Positions 23,262 to 31,343 of a DNA stretch of 31,343 nt are shown here, one piece after another. The notes below the pieces were generated by a model that was given only the letters and a program-made list of their open reading frames with translations, searched no databases and was not told the DNA's origin. Made by a program: the position numbers and the translations under genes. This stretch comes from an uncultured Devosia sp. (GTDB lineage: Bacteria; Pseudomonadota; Alphaproteobacteria; Rhizobiales; Devosiaceae): positions 1 to 31,343 of the forward strand of contig CAMLKN010000003.1 in assembly GCA_946480655.1 (NCBI GenBank). Direction: 5' to 3'. Numbering within the stretch: the first letter of the stretch is position 1; the number at the start of each line of letters is the position of its first letter.

Positions 23262-25669
23262 CCCGAACCGGTGAAGGCAGCCACGACGATTCGCTGGACC
23301 GCCGACACCCGCTTGCCTTCGCCTCTTCTCTCCTCGGCGCCATGCTGGCCAATCCGCTGACGCGCAATGGCTATGCGCTGGTGGCCAGTTTCGCCATCAC
23401 CTCCATTCTGGGCGTCGTCTTCTGGATCGTGGCCGCCCGCCTCTACCCGCAAGACCAGGTCGGTATCGGTGGCGTCGTCGTGACCACGATGATTACCATC
23501 AGCAGCGCATCCCAGCTCGGCTTCGGCAACTGGCTCAATCGTGAACTCCCGGTGGCCGGCGCAAGCCGGGCAAGGCTGATCCTTCTGGCTTACTCGGCTG
23601 GGGTGACGGCTTCTTTGCTGCTGGCGATGGTGTTTATCCTTGCGGCGCCGGCAATCGCCCCGACCCTGGCTCGGGCGCTCGACACTATCTGGCTGACCGT
23701 GTGGTTTGTCCTCGCCGTTGCGGCCTGGACGCTGTTCGCCCTGCAGGACAGCGTGCTGGCCGGGCTCAGGCTGTCCGTCTGGGTCCCGGTCGAGAACGCC
23801 GCCTATGCGCTGATCAAGCTCGCCCTGCTGCCGGCCCTGGCTCTGGTCACCGTCTCGGGACTGGCGCTGTTTGCGGCCTGGACGCTGCCCCTGCTGCTGC
23901 TGATCCTCGCCGTCAACCTGCCCGTCTTCTGGAAGGTGACGCGCCCTGAGCCCGGCGAGGCCCGCAGTCCGATCGATGTGCGGCGCATGGCGCGCCTCAT
24001 CGGCTGGGACTATGCGGCCGGTCTGGCGCTGACCACCGCCCTCGGGGTAGCGCCCATTCTCGTGCTCAATCAGTCCGGTCCCGATGGCAGTGCCAGCTAC
24101 CATCTTTCCTGGACGATCACCTATGCGCTCTATCTGGTCGGGCGATCCATGGGCATCTCGCTTCTGGCCGAAGGCGTTGCCTCGCCCGGCCGATTGCGCG
24201 CCCTGACCGCCGATGCCCTTCTTCATGCCCTGGGGCCAGTGGTGGGCGCAGCGGTGGTCATTGTTGTCGGCGCGCCGTTCATCATGAGCCTGTTCGGGCC
24301 CGGCTATGCCGCGCAGGGTGGCGACATCCTGCGCATCCTGGCCCTGGCCAGCATCCCCTGGGGATGCGTGACCATACAGCTCGCCCTGGCGCGGGTGAGG
24401 GGCGAAATGCGCATGATCTTTGCCGTTCAATCGACAACCCTGCTGCTGGTGGTCGGTCTTGGCCTCTTTCTGCTGCCGCTCTTCGGACCGACCGGAATGG
24501 CACTGGCCTGGCTGCTGGCTCACTTCCTGGTCCTGGCCGGGCTCGCTGCCCTGCACCTCCGCCGCGCAGGGCGGGAGGGCGCGATAGCCCTTGTTCTCGA
24601 TATGGCCTCGGCCCTCGCCCGCATTGCCGGCAGGGTCTGGATGCGGCGCCGCAAGGCCGGAGCGGAGGAGCTCCCCCCGGCGCGGTTGACGCAGATCCTC
24701 GAGACCATCGGCCAGCCGGGCGCCACCACCTGGCGTCCGTTGAAAACCGTTGTCTCCTATAGCGACAGCACCATCGTCTTTCTGGGCGATCCGGCGTCCC
24801 CGACGCCGCGCGCCGTTCTCAAATATTCTGCGAGCCCGGAAGGCATGGCCGCCTTGCGCCGCTGCGTGGCGGGAACGGCGGCGGTGAGCGACGATATGGG
24901 TCATCTGGCGCTGGATTTCGAACTGCCGGTCGTCCTCGCCAGCCTCGACGGGCCAGAGCTTGTGGCGAGCGTCGAAACGGTGATGCCGGGGCAGGATGGG
25001 CGTCGCGCCCTATCCGGCCACGACAATGGCCCTGCCTTGAAAGGGGCAGTGGCAGCCATTCGCCGCATTCATGGCGCCCATCCAGCAGAGCGGATCCTTG
25101 ACGAGGCCTGGGTCAATGCGTGGATCGACGGACCGATAGCGCGCGTCTCCAGCGCTCCCGCGGTCCTGCTGTCCCCGCAAGGCAAGGCGCTGGCCCTGAG
25201 AGGGTTTGGCGACTGGCAGCGTCGTTTCTGGCTTGGCCGCAAGGCGATGCTTGGCAGGTGCCACGGCGACTTCACGCCCGACAACCTGATGTTCGAATCC
25301 GGGCCCGGAGGCCCGAGGCTCACCGGCATCCTCGACTGGGAACAGACACGACCAGACGCGCCGGCGGAGCTCGATATCGGCCTTCTGATCCTTGCCATGC
25401 GGATGCGCGATCAGGCCGGCCAACTGGGCGATGTCGTGCGGCAGTTGTTGGACACTCCCCGACTCGACGTCAGGGAACGGTATTGGGTCGGGGCGGATGC
25501 GGAGGCCTCGCCGTGGCGCGATCCGGAATGGGTCCGGGCGATCACCGGCCTTGCCTGGCTCCGCCACGTGGCCGCGAACCTCGAAAAGTCGCACCACTAT
25601 GGCCGCAACAGGCTGTGGCTGGCCCATAATCTTGACTGGGTGCTGCGCAAATTCGTCGGAGAGCGGTAG
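23258..25669 (+). CDS. Wzx-like flippase fused to an APH-like kinase
   Basis: The protein has 803 residues from the ATG at 23258, which overlaps the GH16 stop (ATGA). Residues 25-440 form a polytopic domain with about twelve hydrophobic helices in the style of MATE/Wzx polysaccharide flippases (an ALVASFAITSILGVVFWIVAARLY opening and a late LFGPGYAAQGGDILRILALASIPWG segment). After a basic linker (about 450-475), residues 490-803 match the aminoglycoside phosphotransferase fold: K522 in RAVLKYS as ATP lysine, catalytic loop HGDFTPDN at 669-676 (D671, N676), and ILDWE with metal-binding D693. All kinase residues look intact. The reading frame is continuous, so this is a true fusion. The flippase would move a lipid-linked glycan across the inner membrane; the kinase would be cytosolic. 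Its substrate is unknown. Confidence 0.88.
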   Translation: MTRTGEGSHDDSLDRRHPLAFASSLLGAMLANPLTRNGYALVASFAITSILGVVFWIVAARLYPQDQVGIGGVVVTTMITISSASQLGFGNWLNRELPVAGASRARLILLAYSAGVTASLLLAMVFILAAPAIAPTLARALDTIWLTVWFVLAVAAWTLFALQDSVLAGLRLSVWVPVENAAYALIKLALLPALALVTVSGLALFAAWTLPLLLLILAVNLPVFWKVTRPEPGEARSPIDVRRMARLIGWDYAAGLALTTALGVAPILVLNQSGPDGSASYHLSWTITYALYLVGRSMGISLLAEGVASPGRLRALTADALLHALGPVVGAAVVIVVGAPFIMSLFGPGYAAQGGDILRILALASIPWGCVTIQLALARVRGEMRMIFAVQSTTLLLVVGLGLFLLPLFGPTGMALAWLLAHFLVLAGLAALHLRRAGREGAIALVLDMASALARIAGRVWMRRRKAGAEELPPARLTQILETIGQPGATTWRPLKTVVSYSDSTIVFLGDPASPTPRAVLKYSASPEGMAALRRCVAGTAAVSDDMGHLALDFELPVVLASLDGPELVASVETVMPGQDGRRALSGHDNGPALKGAVAAIRRIHGAHPAERILDEAWVNAWIDGPIARVSSAPAVLLSPQGKALALRGFGDWQRRFWLGRKAMLGRCHGDFTPDNLMFESGPGGPRLTGILDWEQTRPDAPAELDIGLLILAMRMRDQAGQLGDVVRQLLDTPRLDVRERYWVGADAEASPWRDPEWVRAITGLAWLRHVAANLEKSHHYGRNRLWLAHNLDWVLRKFVGER

Positions 25670-25679
25670 GCGGCGGTTG

Positions 25680-27521
25680 ATGGTGACCGAGGACACAAAG
25701 CGCGATCTGGTCGCCGAGCCGACCGTTGGAGCGAGCCTCGCCGCCCAACTGGTGTGTCTTGTCGGTGCGCTGGTCGTTTGGTTTGCGTGCCTGCCCCTGA
25801 TCGACGCCGAGGCGCTCAACGACTTCGGCCTGGTTGCCGCCCTGCCGGCCGGGATATGGGTTGCCTATGCGCTGCTGGTGGCGACATTTGCCATCAACAT
25901 GCTCGATCCGCATCCCGACGGTTTGCGTGCCGGCCTCACGCTGGGGGGGCTCGTCGCCATGCTCCACCTCACGCCGGCCCTGGCCTACGGCACCTTGCGC
26001 TATTCCTGGGCCTGGAAGCATATCGGCGTCGTTGACTACATCCAACGCCACGGGGCTCTGGACCCGACGGCCGACTTCCTCGCTGCCTATCACAACTGGC
26101 CGGCGCTGTTCGTGTCGGTTGCCTGGCTGGCCGACCGGCTCGGATTGGGCGCGGTCGAGCTTGCCCAACTCGCCGCTTATGTCCCCTTCCTGCTCAACCT
26201 GGCCTACCTGGCCCTGCTGCCGAGCCTCTATTCCCGCCTAACGGAGGATGTCCGCATCATCTGGTCGGCCACAGCCCTGTTCACTGTCGGCAACTGGGTT
26301 GGCCAGGACTATTTCTCGCCCCAAGGCGTCGCCTTTCTGCTCTATCTGGTGGTTCTTGCGCTCTGCCTTGGGCCTCTGGCCAGACCGCTCCGGCGGCCAG
26401 GTGCCCACCTGCATGCTGGCGGGAGGCTCGAACGGCTGCATCAGTGGCTGAATTCTGCGCTGCCGCCACCCTCAGAGGTGTCCATGCCGGCTCGCATCGG
26501 GGCCACGATTGTTCTCCTGGTCACAATTGTGGTCATGGTGGCTACGCATCAATTGACCCCCCTGCTGCTGATTTCGGCGCTGGCGGGGCTGGTGGCGCTG
26601 AACCGGATCAGTGCCGCCTTTCTGGCCTTTGCCGTCACCGCTGAAATTGCCTGGCTCTTCTATTTTGCCGGTCCCTTTACGGCCGCGGTCCTGCCCGAAC
26701 TGCTGGCCGAGTTCGGCAACACGGCCGGTTCGGCGCTCGGCAAAATGGCGGATTTGGGACAGGTCAGCCCGGGGCAGTACTGGGTTTCCGCTGCCGCACG
26801 GGGTCTCACAGGCCTCATCGTCGTCGGCGCCTTGCTTGGTGGACTCTATCGGCTCCTGACCCATCGCCGGGATGGTGTGGCCGCCTGGCTCGTGCTGGCG
26901 CCGCTGCCGCTCATCGTGGCCACGTCCTATGGCGGGGAGATCCTCTTCCGCGTCTATTTCTACGCCTTGCCCGGCCTCTGCTTTTTCGCGGTGGCGCCGT
27001 TCGAGACCCGGTCGAAGCCAGAGACTACGCGCCTGGGCAGCGCCTCGTTCGCTTTTCTGCTTCTGGCGCTGGTGCCGGCCTTCGTCCTCGCCAACAATGG
27101 CAAGGATCAGCAATACCGGTTCTCGCCCGACGAGATCGAGGCTGCAACCTGGCTCTATGCCAATGCACCGGCCGGTTCGCTTCTCATCGAGGGATCGCGG
27201 AGCTATCCCTCGCAATTCCTCAACTACGAGAACTTCGTCTATGTGCCGATCTCGGAGGAAGATCCGGCGGTCAGGCAGGACATCATCGATGATGCGGCCG
27301 CCGTTCTCGGGCGGTGGCTGGCGCAGTCGGGCCGTGGTGGGTTTGTCATCCTGACCCGCAGCCAGAAGGCCAGCGTGGAGGATATCGGCATCATGCCAAC
27401 GGAAAGCTTTGCGAGGATCGAGGCAAGCCTGCTGGCCTCTCCCCGCTTTGTCCTCGTCAAGGCCAATCCTCACGCATTGGTCTTCACCCTCCACCCCCAG
27501 GCCGGCAGTTTCGATCCATAG
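25680..27521 (+). CDS. Polytopic membrane protein, probable GT-C glycosyltransferase or polymerase
   Basis: The protein has 613 residues from the ATG at 25680; an adjacent GTG is also possible, and only a weak GGCGG precedes. About 11-12 membrane helices lie between residues 18 and 480. A soluble C-terminal domain of about 130 residues follows (from roughly DQQYRFSPDEIEAATWLYAN). A large loop after the third helix contains an AYHNWPALFV phrase. This architecture, with long loops and a C-terminal extracytoplasmic domain, resembles GT-C enzymes that use polyprenyl-phosphate sugars, but Wzy-type polymerases look similar and I see no diagnostic catalytic motif. The position ten bases after the flippase-kinase gene and the presence of a DPM-like synthase in the other arm favour a GT-C role. 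Confidence 0.8.
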   Translation: MVTEDTKRDLVAEPTVGASLAAQLVCLVGALVVWFACLPLIDAEALNDFGLVAALPAGIWVAYALLVATFAINMLDPHPDGLRAGLTLGGLVAMLHLTPALAYGTLRYSWAWKHIGVVDYIQRHGALDPTADFLAAYHNWPALFVSVAWLADRLGLGAVELAQLAAYVPFLLNLAYLALLPSLYSRLTEDVRIIWSATALFTVGNWVGQDYFSPQGVAFLLYLVVLALCLGPLARPLRRPGAHLHAGGRLERLHQWLNSALPPPSEVSMPARIGATIVLLVTIVVMVATHQLTPLLLISALAGLVALNRISAAFLAFAVTAEIAWLFYFAGPFTAAVLPELLAEFGNTAGSALGKMADLGQVSPGQYWVSAAARGLTGLIVVGALLGGLYRLLTHRRDGVAAWLVLAPLPLIVATSYGGEILFRVYFYALPGLCFFAVAPFETRSKPETTRLGSASFAFLLLALVPAFVLANNGKDQQYRFSPDEIEAATWLYANAPAGSLLIEGSRSYPSQFLNYENFVYVPISEEDPAVRQDIIDDAAAVLGRWLAQSGRGGFVILTRSQKASVEDIGIMPTESFARIEASLLASPRFVLVKANPHALVFTLHPQAGSFDP

Positions 27522-27605
27522 ACCGGGCGTCTGCCGGCATTGACAGAAGCGGATGCGGCGGCCATGCCGGTCTTTAGATGCTCCAATGCCAATGGAAGGG
27601 TTTGC

Positions 27606-28166
27606 ATGGCCCGCCTGATCGCCTTCAACAAGCCCTATGGGGTATTGTCCCAGTTCACCGGCGGCGGGCCGGGGGAAACGCTGGCCGATTTCATAAAGGT
27701 GCCCGGCGTCTATCCGGCAGGACGGCTCGACAAGGACAGCGAGGGCCTGCTGCTGCTGACCGATGACGGACAGTTGCAGGCGCAGATTTCCTCGCCGCGC
27801 TACAACAAGGAGAAGACCTATCTGGTGCAGGTCGAGGGCGAGCCTTCCGAGGCCAGCCTCGAGCAGTTGCGCCGGGGCGTCAGCCTCAAGGATGGTCCGA
27901 CGCGGCCGGCCAGGGCGCGCCGGATTGATCCGCCCGACCTCTGGCCACGCGACCCGCCGGTGCGGTTTCGCAAGAGCGTGCCCGACAACTGGATCGAACT
28001 CACCATCACCGAGGGCCGCAACCGGCAGGTGCGCCGGATGACGGCGGCGGTGGGCCTGCCCACGCTGCGCCTTGTGCGCTGGCGGATCGCCGACTGGACG
28101 CTGGAGGGGGTGCCGCCGGGAGAGTGGCGCGAGGTGCAGATAACAAAAGGCCCGGCACGTCGTTAA
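27606..28166 (+). CDS. rluE: 23S rRNA pseudouridine synthase, RluE type
   Basis: The protein has 186 residues from the ATG at 27606, with GGAAGGG upstream. It lacks an S4 domain and starts directly with LIAFNKPYGVLSQF, as RluE proteins do. The catalytic motif GRLDKDSEGLLLLT contains D42. YLVQVEG and ITEGRNRQVRRM complete the RsuA/RluB/E/F family signature. The E. coli enzyme converts U2457 of 23S rRNA to pseudouridine. This is core housekeeping and marks the end of the polysaccharide locus. Assignment to RluE rather than another member of the family rests on length and the missing S4 domain. Confidence 0.88.
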   Translation: MARLIAFNKPYGVLSQFTGGGPGETLADFIKVPGVYPAGRLDKDSEGLLLLTDDGQLQAQISSPRYNKEKTYLVQVEGEPSEASLEQLRRGVSLKDGPTRPARARRIDPPDLWPRDPPVRFRKSVPDNWIELTITEGRNRQVRRMTAAVGLPTLRLVRWRIADWTLEGVPPGEWREVQITKGPARR

Positions 28167-28275
28167 CCGGTGCGCGCATAGCACCAATGAAGGGCTGGTG
28201 TTGCACCCTCCTTTGCCCTATTTCCCGCATAAAGAGCCGGACCATGTCGGAACCGGTCGGGTTGGAGGACGATCG

Positions 28276-29094
28276 ATGTCAGCCCAGACCCCGCGCAAGC
28301 GCATCACCACCCGCGATATCACCGCCATGCGGCGCCGGGGCGAAGCCATCGCCATGCTCACCGCCTATGACGCCACCATGGCGGCGCTGGTCGACATGGC
28401 CGGCGTCGACATGATCCTGATCGGTGACAGCCTCGGCAATGTCGTGCTCGGCCACGAAACGACGCTGCCGGTGACGCTGGACGACATGATCCGTCATGCC
28501 GCAGCGGTCAAGCGCGGCTCGTCCCGCGCCTTGCTGGTCTGCGACATGCCCTTCGGTTCGGTGACCGATCCGGATGCGGCGCTTGAAAGCGCAGTGCGGG
28601 TGATGAAGGAAACCGGCGTCGAGGCGGTCAAGCTCGAAGGCGGGCTCGCCATGGTGCCCACGGTCAAGCGGCTGGTCGAGCATGGCATTGCCGTGGTCGC
28701 CCATATTGGCCTCACGCCGCAGGCGGTGCACCAGATGGGCGGCTATTACATGCATGGCAAGGACGAGGCCTCGGCCACCCGCCTGCGCGAAGAAGCCAAG
28801 GCCCTCGAAGCCGCCGGGGCCTTTGCCATCGTGCTCGAATGCGTGACGCCGGCATTGGCGGCCGAGATCACCCATATGCTGGCCATTCCCACCATCGGCA
28901 TCGGTTCGGGGCAGGACTGCGCCGGCCAGGTGCTTGTGATCAATGATCTTATTGGGCTCAACACGTCGCCGCCACCCAGCTTTGCGCGGCCGCGCGCCGA
29001 TGTGGCGTCGGTGATCAAGGCGGCTGTGGGTGACTATGTGGCCGAAACCAAGGCAGAACGCGGACCCATTCCGCTGCCGCGCCGGGCCGACTGA
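28276..29094 (+). CDS. panB: 3-methyl-2-oxobutanoate hydroxymethyltransferase
   Basis: The protein has 272 residues from the ATG at 28276, with GGAGG seven bases upstream; the frame is open further upstream but lacks a better start. Family motifs are all present: MLTAYDATMA, LIGDSLGNVVLGH with the metal-binding Asp, CDMPFGS, VKLEGG, HIGLTPQ and TIGIGSG. The enzyme adds a hydroxymethyl group from methylene-tetrahydrofolate to alpha-ketoisovalerate, giving ketopantoate, the first committed step to pantothenate. It acts as a cytosolic (beta/alpha)8 barrel. It leads the panB-coaBC-panC run. Confidence 0.97.
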   Translation: MSAQTPRKRITTRDITAMRRRGEAIAMLTAYDATMAALVDMAGVDMILIGDSLGNVVLGHETTLPVTLDDMIRHAAAVKRGSSRALLVCDMPFGSVTDPDAALESAVRVMKETGVEAVKLEGGLAMVPTVKRLVEHGIAVVAHIGLTPQAVHQMGGYYMHGKDEASATRLREEAKALEAAGAFAIVLECVTPALAAEITHMLAIPTIGIGSGQDCAGQVLVINDLIGLNTSPPPSFARPRADVASVIKAAVGDYVAETKAERGPIPLPRRAD

Positions 29095-29096
29095 GA

Positions 29097-30308
29097 ATGG
29101 CCAATATCCTCATTGCCATTTCCGGGTCGATCTCGGCCTACAAGGCTGCCGATCTCGTCAGCGAACTGGGCAAGGCCGGACACCAGGTACAGTGCCTTTT
29201 AACCAGCAGCGCCAAGGAGTTCGTGTCGCCACTGGTGCTCGAAACGTTGAGTGGCCGCAAGGCGCGGTCCGAGCAATTCGGACCCGATGTGTCGGGCACC
29301 GAACATATCGACTTTGCGCGCTGGGCGGATCTGATGGTGTTCGCGCCGGCGAGTGCTAACATGCTGGCGCGCCTCGCTTTAGGGCTGGCGGATGACCTGC
29401 CATCGACGGTGGCATTGGCGACGGAAGCGCCGATCCTCATCGCGCCGGCGATGAATACCGTGATGTGGGAAAAACCCGTTGTCCAGCAGCATCTTAAGAC
29501 GCTGGTCGAGCGCGGCGCCACCGTTATCGAGCCGGCTTCGGGGCTCCTGGCCTGTGGCGAAGTGGGCGTGGGCAAGCTCGCGCCGGTGGCGACGATCGTT
29601 GCCGCGATCGAGGCGGCGCTGCGTCCCGTGGGGGTCCAGGACCTCAAAGATGAACGGATATTGATCACCGCCGGGCCGACGACAACGGCCATCGATGCAG
29701 TGCGCTATATCACCAATCATTCCACCGGCCGCATGGGCGCCGCCATGGCCGAGGAGGCGCTCAAGCGCGGGGCGGTGGTGGACTATGTGCTGGGCGTCGA
29801 CAAGGGCGTGGTCCGCCCGGTGCCCCCGCGCGGGTCCGAGGGCCGGTTCCACCTTGTCGAAGTGCGGACCGCCGAGGAAATGGCTGCCGCCGCGCTTGAG
29901 CGCCTGCCCCAGGCGACCGGCGTCGTCGCCACGGCCGCGGTGATGGATTATTCCGTGGCATCGCCCTCGGCCAGCAAATTGAAGCGCGCATCCGATGCCA
30001 TCGCGCTCGACCTCGTGCCCTCGACCGATGTGCTGGGCAGTTTGCGCAAGGCGGCGACGAAACAGTGGTTCCTCGGCTTTGCCGCCGAGACGGACAATGT
30101 CGAAGAACATGGCGCGGGCAAGCTCAAGGCCAAGGGGCTCGATTTCCTCTTCGCCAATGAGGTCAGCAAGCTGGGGGCCAAGGGCGCGACCGGCTTTGCC
30201 GTGGGCACCAATGCCGGGGTGCTGCTCTCGGCCAAGGGGGAGCGCCACGAGCTGGCGCTGGGTGCCAAGGCTGATATTGCCCGACAGATCTGGGACCTCA
30301 TCGCATGA
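29097..30308 (+). CDS. coaBC: Bifunctional phosphopantothenoylcysteine decarboxylase/synthase
   Basis: The protein has 403 residues. The N-terminal CoaC half is a flavoprotein decarboxylase with the GSISAYKA FMN region, the active His (H70 in TEHIDF), PAMNTVMW with N120, and the substrate-lid Cys (C153 in LLACGE). The CoaB half, from about residue 187, has ILITAGPT, the RYITNHSTGRMG nucleotide loop, AAVMDY and a SKLKR lysine motif. The enzyme uses CTP to couple cysteine to 4'-phosphopantothenate and then decarboxylates the product to 4'-phosphopantetheine. The ATG is two bases after the panB stop, and its stop overlaps the panC start in ATGA, so all three genes are almost certainly one operon. 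Confidence 0.97.
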   Translation: MANILIAISGSISAYKAADLVSELGKAGHQVQCLLTSSAKEFVSPLVLETLSGRKARSEQFGPDVSGTEHIDFARWADLMVFAPASANMLARLALGLADDLPSTVALATEAPILIAPAMNTVMWEKPVVQQHLKTLVERGATVIEPASGLLACGEVGVGKLAPVATIVAAIEAALRPVGVQDLKDERILITAGPTTTAIDAVRYITNHSTGRMGAAMAEEALKRGAVVDYVLGVDKGVVRPVPPRGSEGRFHLVEVRTAEEMAAAALERLPQATGVVATAAVMDYSVASPSASKLKRASDAIALDLVPSTDVLGSLRKAATKQWFLGFAAETDNVEEHGAGKLKAKGLDFLFANEVSKLGAKGATGFAVGTNAGVLLSAKGERHELALGAKADIARQIWDLIA

Positions 30309-31159
30309 CCATCATTCTCCGCGACAAGGCCAGCCTCAGGGCCTGGCGCGCAAAGGTGACCGAGGGCACGCGCGTTGGCTTCGTGCCCACCATGGGGGCC
30401 CTGCATGAAGGCCACATGAGCCTGATGGCGCAGGCGCGCAGCGTGGCCGACGTGGTCGCCGCGTCGATCTTCGTCAACCCGCTGCAATTCGGGCCGAACG
30501 AAGACCTCAGCCGCTATCCGCGCCCCATCGAGGCCGATATCGCAAAGCTCGAAGCGGCGGGCGTAGATGCGCTGTTCCTGCCAACGGTCGAGGACATGTA
30601 TCCGACCGGCGCCTCGACGCTGGTCGAGGAGACCATGGTCTCGGGCCCGCTCTGCGGCGCCATGCGTCCCGGGCACTTCAAGGGCGTCACCACGGTGGTG
30701 CTGAAGCTCTTCAACCTGGTGCAGCCGCATGTGGCCGTGTTCGGGCAGAAGGATGCGCAGCAATGCGCCGTCATCGAGCGCATGGTGCGCGATCTCGACG
30801 TGCCGGTGGAAATCGTGCGCGGCCCGATCGTCCGCGAGGCGGACGGGTTGGCGCTGAGTTCGCGCAATGTCTACCTCTCGCCTGAGGATAGAGCGGCCGC
30901 GCCGCTGATCCACAAGAGCCTGCAGGCTGTGGCAGCGGCCTATGCCGCAGGCGAGCACGATGCGGAAAAGCTGCGCGCGGTGGGCCTCACGGTGCTGGCG
31001 CAATCGGACCGCATAAGGCCGCAATATTGGGACGTGCGCGACCCGGAGAGCCTGGGCGCGATCACCACGGTGGGTGCGCACGGGGCGCTCTGCGCCGTGG
31101 CCGCGCATCTGGGCACCACGCGGCTGATCGATAATCTCGTGATTGGGCCGGAGGGGTAG
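30305..31159 (+). CDS. panC: Pantothenate synthetase
   Basis: The protein has 284 residues. Nucleotidyltransferase signature: VPTMGALHEGH with H34 and H37, FVNPLQFGPNEDLSRYPR, the GHFKGVTTVV loop, FGQKDAQQ, and a KMSKS-like ADGLALSSRNVYL. It joins pantoate and beta-alanine using ATP, via a pantoyl-adenylate intermediate. The start overlaps the coaBC stop by 4 bp. Length and motifs are normal, with no sign of damage. Confidence 0.97.
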   Translation: MTIILRDKASLRAWRAKVTEGTRVGFVPTMGALHEGHMSLMAQARSVADVVAASIFVNPLQFGPNEDLSRYPRPIEADIAKLEAAGVDALFLPTVEDMYPTGASTLVEETMVSGPLCGAMRPGHFKGVTTVVLKLFNLVQPHVAVFGQKDAQQCAVIERMVRDLDVPVEIVRGPIVREADGLALSSRNVYLSPEDRAAAPLIHKSLQAVAAAYAAGEHDAEKLRAVGLTVLAQSDRIRPQYWDVRDPESLGAITTVGAHGALCAVAAHLGTTRLIDNLVIGPEG

Positions 31160-31170
31160 GGGCCCCCACC

Positions 31171-31288
31171 CTAGCTTCGCTAGCGCCTAGTCGGCGCAGG
31201 TGCGCCCCGCCATTCGCGCATAGCGCTCATGGCCTTCTCGTCTCAAGTCTCTCCACCGGAGAGACTTGCCCTTCGGGACGGGTCGAAG
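31171..31288. repeat. Palindromic intergenic repeat region
   Basis: Three hairpins occur just after panC: CTAGC/GCTAG at 31171-31183 (loop TTC), a perfect 10-bp stem at 31245-31267 (loop ACC), and CTTCG/CGAAG at 31271-31288. The sequence style resembles the GC-rich interspersed palindromic elements common between genes in alphaproteobacteria. The long hairpin may also act as a terminator or mRNA stabiliser for the pan operon. Confidence 0.55.
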
Positions 31289-31309
31289 CCCACAAGGGGG
31301 AGGGAGACG

Positions 31310-31343
31310 ATGAACATGACGCTCGTTTCCGGAAAGACCTATT
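31310..31343 (+). CDS. Probable start of the next gene, cut by the window edge
   Basis: An ATG at 31310 follows the purine run GGGGGAGGGAGA at suitable spacing and opens a frame (MNMTLVSGKTY) to the window end. A second ATG lies two codons later. Eleven codons are too few to identify the product. Confidence 0.4.
   Translation, partial: MNMTLVSGKTY

Noticed and set aside
1..31343. tRNA, rRNA, CRISPR array, integrase, transposase or insertion sequence
   Set aside because: None was recognised on either strand by reading; a tRNAscan-SE, CRISPR finder and ISfinder run would confirm.

Overview
The window looks like a chromosomal segment of a high-GC alphaproteobacterium, most likely in the Hyphomicrobiales (a Devosia-like organism is my guess). 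The reasons are overall base composition, the panB-coaBC-panC run, the gene style, and a GC-rich palindromic intergenic repeat followed by a purine-rich ribosome binding site at the right edge. The taxonomic placement is inference from reading, not from a search.

Region 1 (about 1-10,160) is accessory and visibly less GC-rich. It holds a translationally coupled pair on the minus strand: a STAND-like P-loop NTPase (3329-5464) followed by a large unrecognised protein (249-3332). A possible small upstream ORF and palindrome-rich control region precede the pair. Then come a small secreted sunset-domain protein, an HNH endonuclease, an XRE-family repressor divergent from a membrane-anchored SH3b protein, and a secreted endonuclease/exonuclease/phosphatase-fold enzyme. 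The NTPase pair, HNH nuclease and XRE regulator are the kind of cargo found in defence islands. No integrase, transposase, tRNA or CRISPR array is visible.

Region 2 (10,625-12,151) is a terB-like/terC-like pair ending in a strong hairpin that probably terminates transcription from both sides.

Region 3 (12,212-27,521) is a coherent polysaccharide biosynthesis and export locus. One arm runs on the minus strand from 19,396 to 12,212: a DPM-type GT2, a tandem double GT2, a CE4 polysaccharide deacetylase, and two secreted Sel1-repeat proteins. The other arm runs on the plus strand from 21,314 to 27,521: a FemAB/BioF2-like acyltransferase, a secreted GH16 glycanase, a Wzx-like flippase fused to an aminoglycoside-phosphotransferase-like kinase, and a polytopic GT-C/polymerase-like protein. 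Between the arms lie a small coiled-coil protein and a TamA-like POTRA protein that lacks its beta barrel and ends in hydrophobic helices instead. Most genes within each arm overlap by 4-8 bp. I infer a lipid-linked glycan that is assembled in the cytoplasm, flipped, polymerised, deacetylated and trimmed, with the Sel1 and POTRA proteins acting as periplasmic scaffold. No priming glycosyltransferase, Wza or Wzc homologue is visible, so part of the machinery must be elsewhere or the mechanism is unusual. This locus is the best candidate here for an undescribed system.

Region 4 (27,606-31,159) is housekeeping: an RluE-type pseudouridine synthase, then panB-coaBC-panC for pantothenate and coenzyme A synthesis. 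The right edge has palindromic repeats and the probable first codons of another gene.
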